DNA of 61,950 nt. Source: Mageeibacillus sp. UBA1212. GTDB taxonomy: Bacteria; Bacillota; Clostridia; UBA1212. Of the stretch, positions 1 through 7,717 are shown in pieces (the stretch's first letter is position 1; every line of letters starts with the position of its first letter). Position numbers and translations under genes: made by a program. A model generated the notes under the pieces. It saw nothing but the letters and a program-made list of their open reading frames with translations, was not told the origin of the DNA and made no database searches. The DNA is taken from NCBI GenBank assembly GCA_002309655.1, contig DBXM01000028.1:1-61950 (forward strand). The letters run 5' to 3'.

Positions 1-96
1 TGGAATATCTCTCCACTTCATATTCATGCTCCTTTACAAATCTTGCCGATTTGGCGACTTCCCAGTAAACTGCGATTTGGCAGTATCATTTTATTT

Positions 97-113
97 CGAT
101 AAACTGGAATTTG
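97..113 (+). repeat. 17-bp cassette-border motif, 3' side of the 153-848 gene
   Basis: Reads CGATAAACTGGAATTTG, 15 of 17 matches to the best copy at 5118. It lies about 40 bases beyond the stop of the minus-strand gene at 153-848. An inverted copy sits on the other side of that gene at 874-890, so the gene is bracketed. The rest of bases 1-152 is AT-rich and I see no gene in it. Confidence 0.5.
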
Positions 114-152
114 CCTATGCGCGTAAAAAGCGCTGTTAGCTTAGAAATGAAT

Positions 153-848
153 TTATTTGCTTTGCCGCACTATACAATTAGGAATTGAGACATCTGCATA
201 TGATACGCCTTTTTCCTTGCATTTGAATTCTTCATAACCTATATACTCTTGTTGTTGAGAGTATAGTTCTCCGTCATAAACAATACCAGCATCGCAATAA
301 TTAACAGGATATGTACTTTTCGGGATGTAGTTTATATAGATAACTGAAACTTCTGTTACAGAGAGCCGATTGTACTCATAGTAACAGATTTGGGAATCAT
401 TTACTAAGTATTCGCTTCTTATAAAACCGTTACTAAGTTCTGAAACAATACGATACCCGTATTGTTTTTTGCCATATTTATCAAACGGAATCAAATATCT
501 TTTGTTATTATGTGCAAAAGCGTGCCACGTAACGTCTTCTTTTCCGTTGACAAAAGACTCGACCTTTAGAATTTTACCGGAATGTCTATAGATTGCGAAA
601 TAATTCTTTGTACCTTTACGCAAGCGTTCATGTTCTTCAATTTTAGCTCTTTTTAATTGAGCCTTGATGATTTCGCCCTCCATATACCACCTTTCGACGT
701 TTCGTCTGTATGATATGGTTATATTATCATAAAGATTACAATCCTCGAGCCTTGCTTGGTTATATACATCATTTGTTTCGTCAATCAAAGAGAGTAGCAA
801 TGCCTTATAATGGTGATTTAAATCAAAATCGCTCCGGTTATTATCCAT
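153..848 (-). CDS. Hypothetical protein, 231 aa, AT-rich accessory gene
   Basis: I do not recognise this protein. It is soluble in appearance, with no signal peptide or membrane segment, and rich in Asn, Tyr, Ile and Lys. Residues around 55-80 form a charged, probably helical stretch; the second half looks beta-rich, with many Tyr and Val. The ATG is preceded by AAGGAG at 8-base spacing, so the gene should be translated. Its base composition is clearly more AT-rich than the genes to the right. It is bracketed by inverted copies of a 17-bp motif at 97 and 874, as are other small genes in the first 6 kb. Recent acquisition is an inference from composition and borders. Confidence 0.6.
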   Translation of the reverse strand: MDNNRSDFDLNHHYKALLLSLIDETNDVYNQARLEDCNLYDNITISYRRNVERWYMEGEIIKAQLKRAKIEEHERLRKGTKNYFAIYRHSGKILKVESFVNGKEDVTWHAFAHNNKRYLIPFDKYGKKQYGYRIVSELSNGFIRSEYLVNDSQICYYEYNRLSVTEVSVIYINYIPKSTYPVNYCDAGIVYDGELYSQQQEYIGYEEFKCKEKGVSYADVSIPNCIVRQSK

Positions 849-873
849 TGTTGCGTCTCCTTTTCGTCTCTCT

Positions 874-890
874 CAAATCCCGATTTGTCG
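874..890 (-). repeat. 17-bp cassette-border motif, 5' side of the 153-848 gene
   Basis: On the minus strand it reads CGACAAATCGGGATTTG and lies 26 bases upstream of the start codon of the 153-848 gene. It is inverted relative to the copy at 97-113. Confidence 0.5.
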
Positions 891-969
891 AGCTCTTAGC
901 CCAGTAGTATTATGCCATTTTTACCCCCATAATTCAACGAACCATATGTTAAATTTGGACGCTTTTTCT

Positions 970-2274
970 TTACGATTTCGAGACAACGACGTCGCCGTCA
1001 GAACAGTGAACGGTGATATCCGGCGTTGCCCCTGAATTCCAGTTTCGGCCCTTCACGACGCTTTCCCATTCAGCCATTGTTCCGGCAAACTGAATGTCTC
1101 TTAAGTCCGGGCATTCCGCGAACGCGTTCTCTCCGACAGTCTTTAATCCCGCAGGCAGCTCAACTTCGCGAAGCCACTTGCAATGCGTAAAGGCGTCAAA
1201 ACCGATCTCGGTAACGCCGGCCGGAACAGGCGCCTTGTACATAAACCTGCAGTTGAAGCATGCATAGTTGCCTATTTTTGTCAGGCTGTCGAGGAATTTG
1301 AAAGTAGTCGACGAGTCTGATACCGGATAAGCGATTAGCTCGGTTTTTTCCTTGTTGTATATGATTCTCTGTTCATCCGAGCAGTAGTGCTTGTTGTTTT
1401 CGTCTACCGTCAGCCACTTAAGCCCTTTGCATCCCAAAAAGGCGTTCGGTGCAATCCTTTCAACGCCGGCGGGAATTACTATCTGCTCCAGGTTTTCGGT
1501 GGTAACAAACGCATAGCGGGCAATTCCCGTCACGCTTTCCGGAATTTCGTAATAGGTGTAAGGTTTTCCCGCCGGGTACCAGATCAGCGTTTTTCCGTCT
1601 TTCGAAAACAGAATGCCGTCGATGTCTTTAAAAGCTTTGTTGCCGCTGCCGACTTCGATTACCATCAGATAAGAGTCATACCAGAAAGCGCCGGCGTCAA
1701 TGGATGTCACGCTGTCGGGAAGACAGAATTTACGCTCGCCTTTATATGCGCAGTTCGCGCCGGGATAGCAAATCAGCGTCTTGCCGTCCTTGCTGTAGAG
1801 CACTCCTTCAACGGATTTCAAATAAGGGTTTTCAGCGTCAACTTCAATTTGCGTAAGGCTTGTTGACGACAGCGCACAGTAAAAGGTTTTTTCGATGCTC
1901 GCAGGAAGAGTTACTTTTCTGACCGACTGAGAATTGTAAAGCGAGTAAGTCCAGATTCCCGTAACATTAAGGCCCTCAACCTCCGACGGGAAGACGACCT
2001 CGGACGCGGTTCCTTCATAGGAAACGACATAAGCCGTACCGTCCCCGTTGTCTGAAAAGATATAGTCGCCGCTGCGGAAAAGCCTTCCCGTGAGAGTCTG
2101 CTCGTCAGGTTTTCCGGAATCTGCAAAAAGATCGTTGTCCGGGGATGATGAAACGGAAGAGTTGCCGTTTCCGTTTCCGTTATTCGTATTTGACGTCCGA
2201 GTTCCGCATGACGCCGTCACAACAAGCATCAGCAGAGCAAGAATTAAAACCGCCGCTCGTTTACAGTTTCTCAT
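970..2274 (-). CDS. BspA-type leucine-rich repeat lipoprotein
   Basis: A 434-aa exported lipoprotein. Residues 1-23 form a signal peptide ending in a lipobox with Cys23 as the lipid site. A Ser/Asn/Gly-rich linker follows. From about residue 75 onward there are repeated LRR_5 (BspA-like) units, recognisable as successive Pro-x-x-Val/Leu-x-x-Ile-x-x-x-Ala-Phe motifs (for example around SVTSIDAGAF). Such proteins are surface adhesins or of unknown binding role in gut Firmicutes and Bacteroidetes. Start chosen at the ATG with AAGGAG upstream. GC is in line with the core genes, and I see no clear border motifs around it, so it may not belong to the neighbouring cassette-like series. Confidence 0.85.
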   Translation of the reverse strand: MRNCKRAAVLILALLMLVVTASCGTRTSNTNNGNGNGNSSVSSSPDNDLFADSGKPDEQTLTGRLFRSGDYIFSDNGDGTAYVVSYEGTASEVVFPSEVEGLNVTGIWTYSLYNSQSVRKVTLPASIEKTFYCALSSTSLTQIEVDAENPYLKSVEGVLYSKDGKTLICYPGANCAYKGERKFCLPDSVTSIDAGAFWYDSYLMVIEVGSGNKAFKDIDGILFSKDGKTLIWYPAGKPYTYYEIPESVTGIARYAFVTTENLEQIVIPAGVERIAPNAFLGCKGLKWLTVDENNKHYCSDEQRIIYNKEKTELIAYPVSDSSTTFKFLDSLTKIGNYACFNCRFMYKAPVPAGVTEIGFDAFTHCKWLREVELPAGLKTVGENAFAECPDLRDIQFAGTMAEWESVVKGRNWNSGATPDITVHCSDGDVVVSKS

Positions 2275-2307
2275 TTTATAAATCTCCTTTTTTCTACAGG
2301 ATTTCTT

Positions 2308-3015
2308 TCATTTTCGGGTCTGTTCCCACACGCAAAGCGTTTTCGTACCGTTCTTCTTTACGCAAAGCTTTATCAGATTGAACCAGCCGCGGCACTTGTC
2401 GAGAATAATGGAATCGGTGGTGATCACGTTGTCCCTGTCCCACAGCGTCGAATCGACGGCTTTGAGTACCTGGATATCAAGCCCGAACGGATATTCTTCG
2501 CCGATATCTGCAAGAAGCGTTTTCAGACGTCCGGAATTCGACACCGGCTCGTCGAGAAGAATATGCGCGGTTTTAATATTTTGCACCTTCAGCGTATCGA
2601 AAAGCGCGTGAACGGCTTTCTCCGTTTCGGGAATGATTCTGTACGTTCCTCTCAGGGCGGCGAGGTCCCGCACCGTTCCGTCCATACAGTCGAAAAGAAC
2701 GGAATCCGAAAACATAACTTCAAGCGTTATGATTGTGTTGAAGCCGTCAACCCAGACTTCTGCGCCGTCAAGCGAGGCCTTCTCTTTTTCTTTTCTTATT
2801 CTCAACTGTTTGTCCGCCGCCACGCTGCGCGCGATCGCCAGCCGCTGACGCTCGGACAGAACGAAATGATTGCCGACAAAAGTCGACGCATGCTTTAAAT
2901 CGTAGCCCTCGTTCAGCAAATAACAAATATGCCGCGAGGCGGTTTTCATTATTTGAATCGCAGCCGGCGAAAAGTTTCTTTCGTCCTCCGGCAGATATCC
3001 GCGCTTTGCGTTCAT
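2308..3015 (-). CDS. DUF434 domain protein
   Basis: A 235-aa protein. The N-terminal 60 residues carry the DUF434 signature (RGYLPEDERNFSP and, further on, LNEGYDLKHASTFVGNHF). The C-terminal half resembles the associated DUF5616-like region, with an acidic patch around WVDGFNTIITLE and late Asp residues (DSTLWDRDN), which could be a nuclease-like fold, but that is only an impression. The family is found in Archaea and Clostridia with no established function. GGGAG lies 7 bases before the ATG. A degenerate border motif is present 5' of the gene at 3044-3058. Confidence 0.8.
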   Translation of the reverse strand: MNAKRGYLPEDERNFSPAAIQIMKTASRHICYLLNEGYDLKHASTFVGNHFVLSERQRLAIARSVAADKQLRIRKEKEKASLDGAEVWVDGFNTIITLEVMFSDSVLFDCMDGTVRDLAALRGTYRIIPETEKAVHALFDTLKVQNIKTAHILLDEPVSNSGRLKTLLADIGEEYPFGLDIQVLKAVDSTLWDRDNVITTDSIILDKCRGWFNLIKLCVKKNGTKTLCVWEQTRK

Positions 3016-3043
3016 TTGTCTTCTCCCTGCGTTTTTCCCGGAT

Positions 3044-3088
3044 AATCCGGTTTCACAGAATTGTCATGTTCCGCCACACCGGAATTCA
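3044..3088. repeat. Imperfect palindromic junction between DUF434 and methyltransferase genes
   Basis: The segment starts with AATCCGGTTTCACAG and ends with CGCCACACCGGAATTCA. These are inverted, degenerate copies of the 17-bp border motif, giving a 45-base imperfect palindrome. It overlaps the stop codon of the methyltransferase gene (3086-3088) and lies 29 bases upstream of the DUF434 start. Confidence 0.45.
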
Positions 3089-3703
3089 TCCGGATATCGT
3101 CAGGATTCCGGAGCAAAACGTCATTTTCTTGAAAACAAGGCCCGGAAAATCTGCTCTTAATTCATCGGCAACACAATATAACTCATCATCATCCCATTCG
3201 TCGCCGCTTTCTTCTCTGCATTTATCCAGCTCTTCCCGACTCTCAAATGCCACATCCCCAATAAGAATCTTACCGTTATCTCTAAGATGATCCGTCAATT
3301 CCCTCAGGAGTACAACCTTTTGGTCATCCGCTAAGTGGTGAATGGAGTAAGTTGCGACAATGAAATCGTAAGTCTCTTTTTTTAGGGCTTCGACTAATCC
3401 CCGTGAAAAATCCCCTTGATAAAGATGGGCATCAGGCATCTTTTCAGAAGCCAGTTCAATCATTCTTGCCGAAAAATCTTGTCCAAAAATAACGCATCCG
3501 TTTTCATACAGCTTTGTTGTTAGCGTGCCGGTTCCAAAGCCCATATCAAGTACCGCCGCATTCGGTTTTTCCATTACAATTCTATAGATGTCGGCAAGTA
3601 TCTTTTTGTATCCCGCGAAAGGATAAGTATTATATTCATCTGAAAGTCCGACCGACTTGTCGTATCCGTCTGCCCACAAATCAAATCCTTTATCATCTAA
3701 CAT
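3086..3703 (-). CDS. Class I SAM-dependent methyltransferase
   Basis: A 205-aa methyltransferase. Motif I is VLDMGFGTGTLT around residue 50, the ribose-binding acid follows in IFGQDFS, and post-motif I/II residues are seen in YDFIVATYSIHHL. This is the Methyltransf_25/11 fold of small-molecule methyltransferases (YrrT-like in appearance), but the substrate cannot be told from sequence. Length is typical of the core domain alone. GAGG precedes the ATG. It is bracketed by inverted border motifs (3072-3088 and 3715-3731), suggesting it travelled as a single-gene unit. Confidence 0.85.
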   Translation of the reverse strand: MLDDKGFDLWADGYDKSVGLSDEYNTYPFAGYKKILADIYRIVMEKPNAAVLDMGFGTGTLTTKLYENGCVIFGQDFSARMIELASEKMPDAHLYQGDFSRGLVEALKKETYDFIVATYSIHHLADDQKVVLLRELTDHLRDNGKILIGDVAFESREELDKCREESGDEWDDDELYCVADELRADFPGLVFKKMTFCSGILTISG

Positions 3704-3714
3704 GTTTACCTCTG

Positions 3715-3763
3715 CAATTCCCGGGTAGCCGGGATTGTTATTATTCCGACAAACCGGAATTGG
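3715..3763. repeat. Palindromic junction between methyltransferase and DUF1643 genes
   Basis: The left arm CAATTCCCGGGTAGCCG and the right arm CGACAAACCGGAATTGG are inverted copies of the border motif, with outer arms CAATTCC and GGAATTG pairing exactly. It fills the gap between two consecutive minus-strand genes and is the clearest back-to-back junction in the block. Confidence 0.55.
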
Positions 3764-3765
3764 TT

Positions 3766-4296
3766 CTAATACTTTAAATATCTCTTTTCGCCGTCGATTT
3801 TCAAGTACAGAGGATGTCTGGGGTTTCCCGATTTCGTCAACCCGCCGAAATGGAATATTTTAATTTTCTCCGTTTTCAGTCGCGTCAAGAGTATTTCTTT
3901 TGACTTAATAAGATTGTCGTGAGGCGGATCGCCCCAGGCTCCCCACACTTCTTTTATATTATATTTATTGCAGAGCGCAACTATCTGTTCCGCGTTTTCT
4001 TCCGCCAGAAGCCGGTCGAATTCGTCCATGTTTTTAGCGTCAGTCGCCCGTTCGGGATACAGGTTGGTCATTATCCAGCCGTCATAACCCAGTTCACGCA
4101 CTGTCTTGATCACTTTGTTGACGGTGCGGTCCGAGTATTCTTCACGCGCGGCTGAAGGATTCATTCCGATAATCAAGCATGAATGATTCCCGGGCCTGCC
4201 CAAAGCAAACCTGTAAGGCTGATAATCCGCGGGAATGACCATCGTGGGTTGTTGTCCCTCGGGGTATGTAACTATTATTTTTGTAACTTTTGACAT
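3766..4296 (-). CDS. DUF1643 domain protein
   Basis: A 176-aa protein of the DUF1643 family, recognisable by CLIIGMNPSAAREE, the NLYPERATD segment, and the C-terminal HFGGLTKSGNPRHPLYL. The function of the family is not established; a link to nucleic-acid or nucleotide chemistry is only suspected. I chose the ATG at 4296 because GGAGG lies 11 bases upstream of it; the reading frame extends 6 codons further to a TTG that would overlap that ribosome site. DUF1643 genes are common cargo of mobile and cassette-type elements, and border motifs flank this one. Confidence 0.85.
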   Translation of the reverse strand: MSKVTKIIVTYPEGQQPTMVIPADYQPYRFALGRPGNHSCLIIGMNPSAAREEYSDRTVNKVIKTVRELGYDGWIMTNLYPERATDAKNMDEFDRLLAEENAEQIVALCNKYNIKEVWGAWGDPPHDNLIKSKEILLTRLKTEKIKIFHFGGLTKSGNPRHPLYLKIDGEKRYLKY

Positions 4297-4348
4297 TTTG
4301 TCCAAAACCTCCAAACTCAGGCTTCCTTGCCGTTTGTATGCCGGACAG

Positions 4349-4361
4349 GAATCCGGTTTTA
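4349..4361 (-). repeat. Degenerate border motif 5' of the DUF1643 gene
   Basis: The plus strand shows AATCCGGTTTT, the 5'-side version of the motif with the same one-base deletion as the copy at 3044. It overlaps the stop codon of the GNAT gene (4359-4361). Confidence 0.35.
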
Positions 4362-4883
4362 AAGGGTTATCCAGTACCTTCTCAGCAGATGCTGCCCCTC
4401 CGCTTCGTTGCAGGCTTCAACGGTATCTTCCCAGACGCCGCCCATTGATTCGCACAAATGAATGGAGGCCTTGTTTTCGTCGTTGATCGTCAGCAACACT
4501 TTTTCCATGCCGTGACCCCTTGCGAGTTCCAGCCCGAGGCGGAGAATCTCCTTGCCGTACCCTTTTCCCTGCTCCGACGGCCTGACCGCGTAACCGATGC
4601 TTCCTATGTCCAGCATCACCTTTTCGGGAAAATCGGTCCGGAGCTGGAATTCTCCGATGAACTTTCCGCCGTCGACCGCCCAATAGTGAAAGCTGACGGG
4701 TTGACCTTCTGCCAGCCCTTGCTCTTTCCTGTCATACCACGGTTTTGTTCGGGAAAACCACCCGTCATCAATATAATCCGGATTCGTGGGTCTGAAATAG
4801 ATAACGTTGTTATCGTACATTTCCCGGCAATATTCTTTGTACCCTTCCACATATTCGGGGCACCGTTTTATCAGTTCAAGCAT
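4359..4883 (-). CDS. GNAT family N-acetyltransferase
   Basis: A 174-aa single-domain GNAT enzyme that would transfer an acetyl group from acetyl-CoA to an unknown amine. Motif A, the CoA pyrophosphate-binding loop, is VRPSEQGKGYGKEILR around residues 101-116. It is followed by LLTINDENKASIHLCESMGG, the usual motif B Asn/Ala-rich helix. The best resemblance is to RimJ/RimL-type proteins. GGAGG precedes the ATG. It is part of the accessory block, with a border motif upstream at 4897-4910. Confidence 0.85.
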   Translation of the reverse strand: MLELIKRCPEYVEGYKEYCREMYDNNVIYFRPTNPDYIDDGWFSRTKPWYDRKEQGLAEGQPVSFHYWAVDGGKFIGEFQLRTDFPEKVMLDIGSIGYAVRPSEQGKGYGKEILRLGLELARGHGMEKVLLTINDENKASIHLCESMGGVWEDTVEACNEAEGQHLLRRYWITL

Positions 4884-4896
4884 GCGTTTCCCTCCG

Positions 4897-4910
4897 CGAA
4901 TCCCAGTTTA
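4897..4910 (-). repeat. Degenerate border motif 5' of the GNAT gene
   Basis: The plus strand reads CGAATCCCAGTTTA against the 5'-side consensus CAAATCCCGGTTTG, 11 of 14 matching, placed just ahead of the ribosome binding site. Confidence 0.4.
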
Positions 4911-4951
4911 ATTATATTATTATATCACACCGCGAACGGCTTTTATACAGG

Positions 4952-4983
4952 AAAAGGGGCCGGAACAGAAGATTCCGACCCCG
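4952..4983 (-). terminator. Intrinsic terminator for the 5175-5594 gene
   Basis: GGGGTCGGAA pairs with TTCCGGCCCC on the minus strand, followed by TTTTC. Transcripts coming from the hypothetical gene at 5175 would stop here. The rest of the 290-base gap between 4884 and 5174 holds only border motifs and a short GC hairpin near 5027. Confidence 0.65.
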
Positions 4984-5117
4984 CAAATGAGCGTGACGGT
5001 CAATTTAGATGCATTTCTAAAAAACCCGGCTTTTTCGGGTATTTCGGGGAAAAGCAAACGTACATTTTAGATACAGTTCGCCACTTGCAAACGTGCAGAA
5101 TAGATGCGTCTTTATTC

Positions 5118-5134
5118 CGACAAACCGGAATTTG
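5118..5134 (+). repeat. 17-bp cassette-border motif, 3' side of the 5175-5594 gene
   Basis: CGACAAACCGGAATTTG, the best copy in the window. It lies 40 bases beyond the stop of the minus-strand gene at 5175 and is inverted relative to the copy at 5672-5688. Confidence 0.55.
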
Positions 5135-5174
5135 TCAATAACGCAATTCGTTAAGTAATTCACCAATCCTGCTT

Positions 5175-5594
5175 TTATAGGAATATATCATGTTTTCCAT
5201 TTTGTGCAAAGAGCGGTTTCAAATTGACTTTTTTAAAGAGCCCGATTTTGTAGGGTTGCCCCACAACAACCGAGTAATCATCTCTGTGTTCCAAACTTAA
5301 AAGAACAGCGTCTGATTTTTCTCCGTTTTCACGCAAAATGCTTGCATTCCAACAAATGCCGCTAGCCTTGATTTCACCTTGTTTCGCTTGCGCATTATGA
5401 AACTCAGTCAACCGGTTGATCATACCAGTCGAATCAGGGTGATCATCACCCGAATCAACTGCTGTGAGACTAATTTCGCCATCATTATTTAATACCGCCC
5501 CAAATGGATAGAATTCACCATGTTTTTTAAGCTGGTTGACTGCAAACGGTAACAATGCATTGAGTAACTCTTCGCATTCTTCTTTTGGTGTCAT
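5175..5594 (-). CDS. Hypothetical protein, 139 aa, cassette-like cargo
   Basis: I do not recognise a named family. It is a small acidic protein with no signal or membrane segment. It opens with two helices (CEELLNALLPFAVNQLKKHG) followed by alternating beta-type segments. The shape FYPFGAVLNNDGEIS followed by a DSGDDHP motif and a GICWNAS strand is seen in uncharacterised proteins from polymorphic-toxin immunity neighbourhoods, so an immunity role is possible but unsupported here. AGGAGG lies close before the ATG. The gene is AT-richer than the core genes. Copies of the 17-bp motif at 5118 and 5672 bracket it in inverted orientation. Confidence 0.65.
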   Translation of the reverse strand: MTPKEECEELLNALLPFAVNQLKKHGEFYPFGAVLNNDGEISLTAVDSGDDHPDSTGMINRLTEFHNAQAKQGEIKASGICWNASILRENGEKSDAVLLSLEHRDDYSVVVGQPYKIGLFKKVNLKPLFAQNGKHDIFL

Positions 5595-5671
5595 AAGATT
5601 ACCTCCTGAACAGATGAGCTCATTTGAGAAATATGATTGTCATTACAATAAAAAGCAATGCCGCTTCTCTC

Positions 5672-5688
5672 CAAATCCCGGTTTGACG
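5672..5688 (-). repeat. 17-bp cassette-border motif, 5' side of the 5175-5594 gene
   Basis: The minus strand reads CGTCAAACCGGGATTTG, 78 bases upstream of the start codon. This is the rightmost copy of the motif that I found. Confidence 0.5.
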
Positions 5689-5718
5689 TGATCAATATAG
5701 CACAAAAATGCGTTTTTT

Positions 5719-6045
5719 TCAACCTCGCTCATTCTCTTTTGACGTGTTGATCGAGGAAATGAGCATCACGCGGATCGAGGCGCAGGCGGCATCGAGTGAT
5801 TTATACGTCTGCTTGTCGATATAATCGGTTTTGAATAATAGTTCGAGCCAATAGCCGGTCTCGTTTGCTTCCTTGAGCGCGATTTGCAGTTTTGAAATGA
5901 AATCCTGCCTGCCGTGGGCGTAATGCGCTTCGCGTATATTCGCGCCGATTGAGGTGCCGGAGCAACCAATCTGGTTGGAAATGATCGTTTCGTGCTTCGA
6001 TTTTAAGTCTTTGACGAGGTCGATGATTCGGACGGCGAAGTTCAT
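5719..6045 (-). CDS. Four-helix-bundle (23S rRNA IVS-type) protein, possibly 5'-disrupted
   Basis: A 108-aa protein of the four-helix-bundle IVS family (TIGR02436-type), known from ORFs within 23S rRNA intervening sequences and related to the Avd accessory protein of diversity-generating retroelements. Signature segments are MNFAVRIIDLVKDLK, NQIGCSGTSIGANIREA and KEANETGYWLELL. The only good ribosome site (GGAGG, 7 bases ahead) serves an upstream ATG at about 6076 whose frame stops after four codons (MRND). Homologues usually carry about ten further N-terminal residues, so a small frameshift near the start is likely. The downstream ATG at 6045 has no clear ribosome site. No reverse transcriptase is nearby. 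Confidence 0.7.
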   Translation of the reverse strand: MNFAVRIIDLVKDLKSKHETIISNQIGCSGTSIGANIREAHYAHGRQDFISKLQIALKEANETGYWLELLFKTDYIDKQTYKSLDAACASIRVMLISSINTSKENERG

Positions 6046-6149
6046 TGATTGAATCGAAAGTTAATCATTACGCATTCTTACACCTCCGTTTGTATAATAG
6101 CATATTTGTGTGAATAAATCTAGGGAAACGGGAGAAATGAGAGAACGGG

Positions 6150-6335
6150 AGTTTAATGAAGACGGCTCAAAGCACCTAATGAAGTCACTCGCTCCGCTCG
6201 TTAATAAAGACGGCGGCGATGCCGCCTAATGAAGCGAAGTCGCCCCGCTCCTTAATTAGCGACCGCAGGGAGCGTCTTCATTTCTTCATTAGCGAAGCGT
6301 CTTCATTAGCCCTCGTAGAGGGCGACTTCATTGAA
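6150..6335. repeat. AATGAAG / CTTCATT repeat field upstream of the IVS-type gene
   Basis: About 185 bases are built from short units: AATGAAG followed by GACG, TCAC or CGAAGTCGC in the left part, and the inverted form CTTCATT in the right part. They are separated by GC hairpins such as GGCGGCGATGCCGCC and CCCTCGTAGAGGG. The direct and inverted halves could fold into one large imperfect hairpin. There is no ORF. The field sits directly 5' of the four-helix-bundle gene. I have an impression that such repeats accompany these genes elsewhere, but cannot verify it here. Confidence 0.6.
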
Positions 6336-6338
6336 AAA

Positions 6339-6391
6339 GGAGCTGTTTAAGCCCCTGATTTTTGACCAGGTTTTTAAACAGCCCCTTTTTC
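6339..6391. terminator. Bidirectional terminator beside tRNA-Gln
   Basis: GGAGCTGTTTAA (6339-6350) pairs with TTAAACAGCCCC (6375-6386), flanked by AAAAA on the left and TTTTT on the right. On the minus strand it would end transcripts leaving tRNA-Gln. Confidence 0.75.
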
Positions 6392-6466
6392 TGGCTGGGA
6401 TGGCAGGATTTGAACCTGCGAATACCAGAGTCAAAGTCTGGTGCCTTACCGCTTGGCGACATCCCA
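6392..6466 (-). tRNA. tRNA-Gln (TTG)
   Basis: On the minus strand the 75-nt gene has acceptor arms TGGGATG and CATCCCA, an anticodon loop CTTTGAC giving anticodon TTG (Gln), the T-arm GCAGGTTCAAATCCTGC, discriminator G, and an encoded CCA. It lies between the GH43 gene and a strong terminator and may share their transcript. Confidence 0.95.
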
Positions 6467-6576
6467 ATAGACCGGAAAGCGGTGCGTCATTCCCGTTTTC
6501 CGAGTGAATATTATACAAACTGCCCCGGAAAATGTCAAGACTTTATCGCTTCCGGACCGCCGGTTCGTCACAGGTT

Positions 6577-7716
6577 TTACTTCGGCACGCTCAGTTCTGT
6601 CTCTCTGGCCACCGGCTCACCGAAGACGGGATACCCTTCACTGTCGAAGTCGATCTTCTGGATGTAGGCGTACCTGCCTTCGACGCCCGCGTCAGGCGTG
6701 GCCATTCCGTGATAGGCCATCCAGACCTCCGAACCGTCCGGCGACTCGAAGAATGAACAGTGTCCCACCCCGTAGACCTCGTTCGCCTGCGTAAACACCG
6801 GCGACTCCGACTTAATCCAGTTGTCGACGTTGATGAAATTCTCGAGCGAGGTGTCCGGGCCGACGTACTCAAGCATTCCCAGGCTGTACCACTCGGACCA
6901 GCAGCCGCTGGCGGAGTAGATCAGGAATATCCTTCCGCCGTGGGTCAGGAAAACGGGACCCTCGTTCACGCGGCCGTCGTCGGTTTCGGTCGAGCCCATC
7001 TTCTCCCACCGGTACTTGGGATACGTCAGCATCCTTACCGTGCTCTCGTCCACGCGCCAGGGGGATTCCATCCGCGCGATCATGACGGCCTGCCCCTTCG
7101 ACGTGAAATTGCTGTAGGCCGTGTAAAGATTTCCCGACGCCTCGTCGTACCAGACCGTCTGGTCGATGGAAATGTTGTCGGGAACGGTCTTCCCCTTAAA
7201 ATGGTAGTCGCCGAACGGGTCGCTGCCCTCGGATTCGATGCAGAACATCCTCATGGTCGCGAAGTCGAAGCCGTCCGTGCTCCCGCAGAAGTAGGCGTAC
7301 CAGCGGCCGGTGGTCGGGAGGTAATGAAGTTCGGGCGCCCAGAGGTTCCAGCCGTAAGTCTCGCCGCCGTCGATCTTGTCGCCTGTCTTCGCGATTTCCT
7401 TCGACTCGCCTTCCGTGAACAGTTTCGCCACGTTTTTGCACCTGTAGAGGCGCACAACGGTCACCTCGGTCGCCAGGCCGTAATAGTAGCCGTCGTGGTA
7501 AACAATGAACGGATCCGGCATGGACTTGTCGGAAATCGGGTTGTAAAAAGTCTTCACGGAAACGTCTCCCTCCTGTTCCGGGTCGCCTGTGTTTCCTGCG
7601 GGAACGGCCGTGCTCTTACCCGTGCCGTTGCCTCCGTTCACGCCTCCGCAGCCGCCTGCTGCCAGCGCCACCGTCAAAATGCCTATAACAAGGATAATTA
7701 AACTCCGGACTCTCAT
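6577..7716 (-). CDS. GH43-family glycosidase lipoprotein
   Basis: A 379-aa lipid-anchored glycoside hydrolase of the five-bladed beta-propeller GH43 type (arabinanase, arabinofuranosidase or xylosidase activities). Residues 1-23 are a signal peptide with lipobox LAAGGC. Catalytic residues are expected at the Asp of SMPDPFIVYHDGYYY (general base), the Asp of the DQTVWYD region (pKa modulator) and the Glu of NEGPVF (acid); APELHY is also typical. I chose the ATG at 7716, which starts the signal peptide and lies one base after the rhomboid stop codon, so translation is probably coupled. An extension to 7758 lies inside the rhomboid gene. Substrate is inferred only at family level: arabinose- or xylose-containing plant glycans. 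Confidence 0.88.
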   Translation of the reverse strand: MRVRSLIILVIGILTVALAAGGCGGVNGGNGTGKSTAVPAGNTGDPEQEGDVSVKTFYNPISDKSMPDPFIVYHDGYYYGLATEVTVVRLYRCKNVAKLFTEGESKEIAKTGDKIDGGETYGWNLWAPELHYLPTTGRWYAYFCGSTDGFDFATMRMFCIESEGSDPFGDYHFKGKTVPDNISIDQTVWYDEASGNLYTAYSNFTSKGQAVMIARMESPWRVDESTVRMLTYPKYRWEKMGSTETDDGRVNEGPVFLTHGGRIFLIYSASGCWSEWYSLGMLEYVGPDTSLENFINVDNWIKSESPVFTQANEVYGVGHCSFFESPDGSEVWMAYHGMATPDAGVEGRYAYIQKIDFDSEGYPVFGEPVARETELSVPK

Positions 7717-7717
7717 T

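Noticed and set aside
97..5688. Classical integron attC sites with RYYYAAC/GTTRRRY core sites
   Set aside because: The border motifs do not match these cores and no IntI is present, so I only call the array cassette-like.
6150..6335. CRISPR array at the AATGAAG repeats
   Set aside because: Unit length and spacing are irregular, units invert half-way and there are no cas genes.
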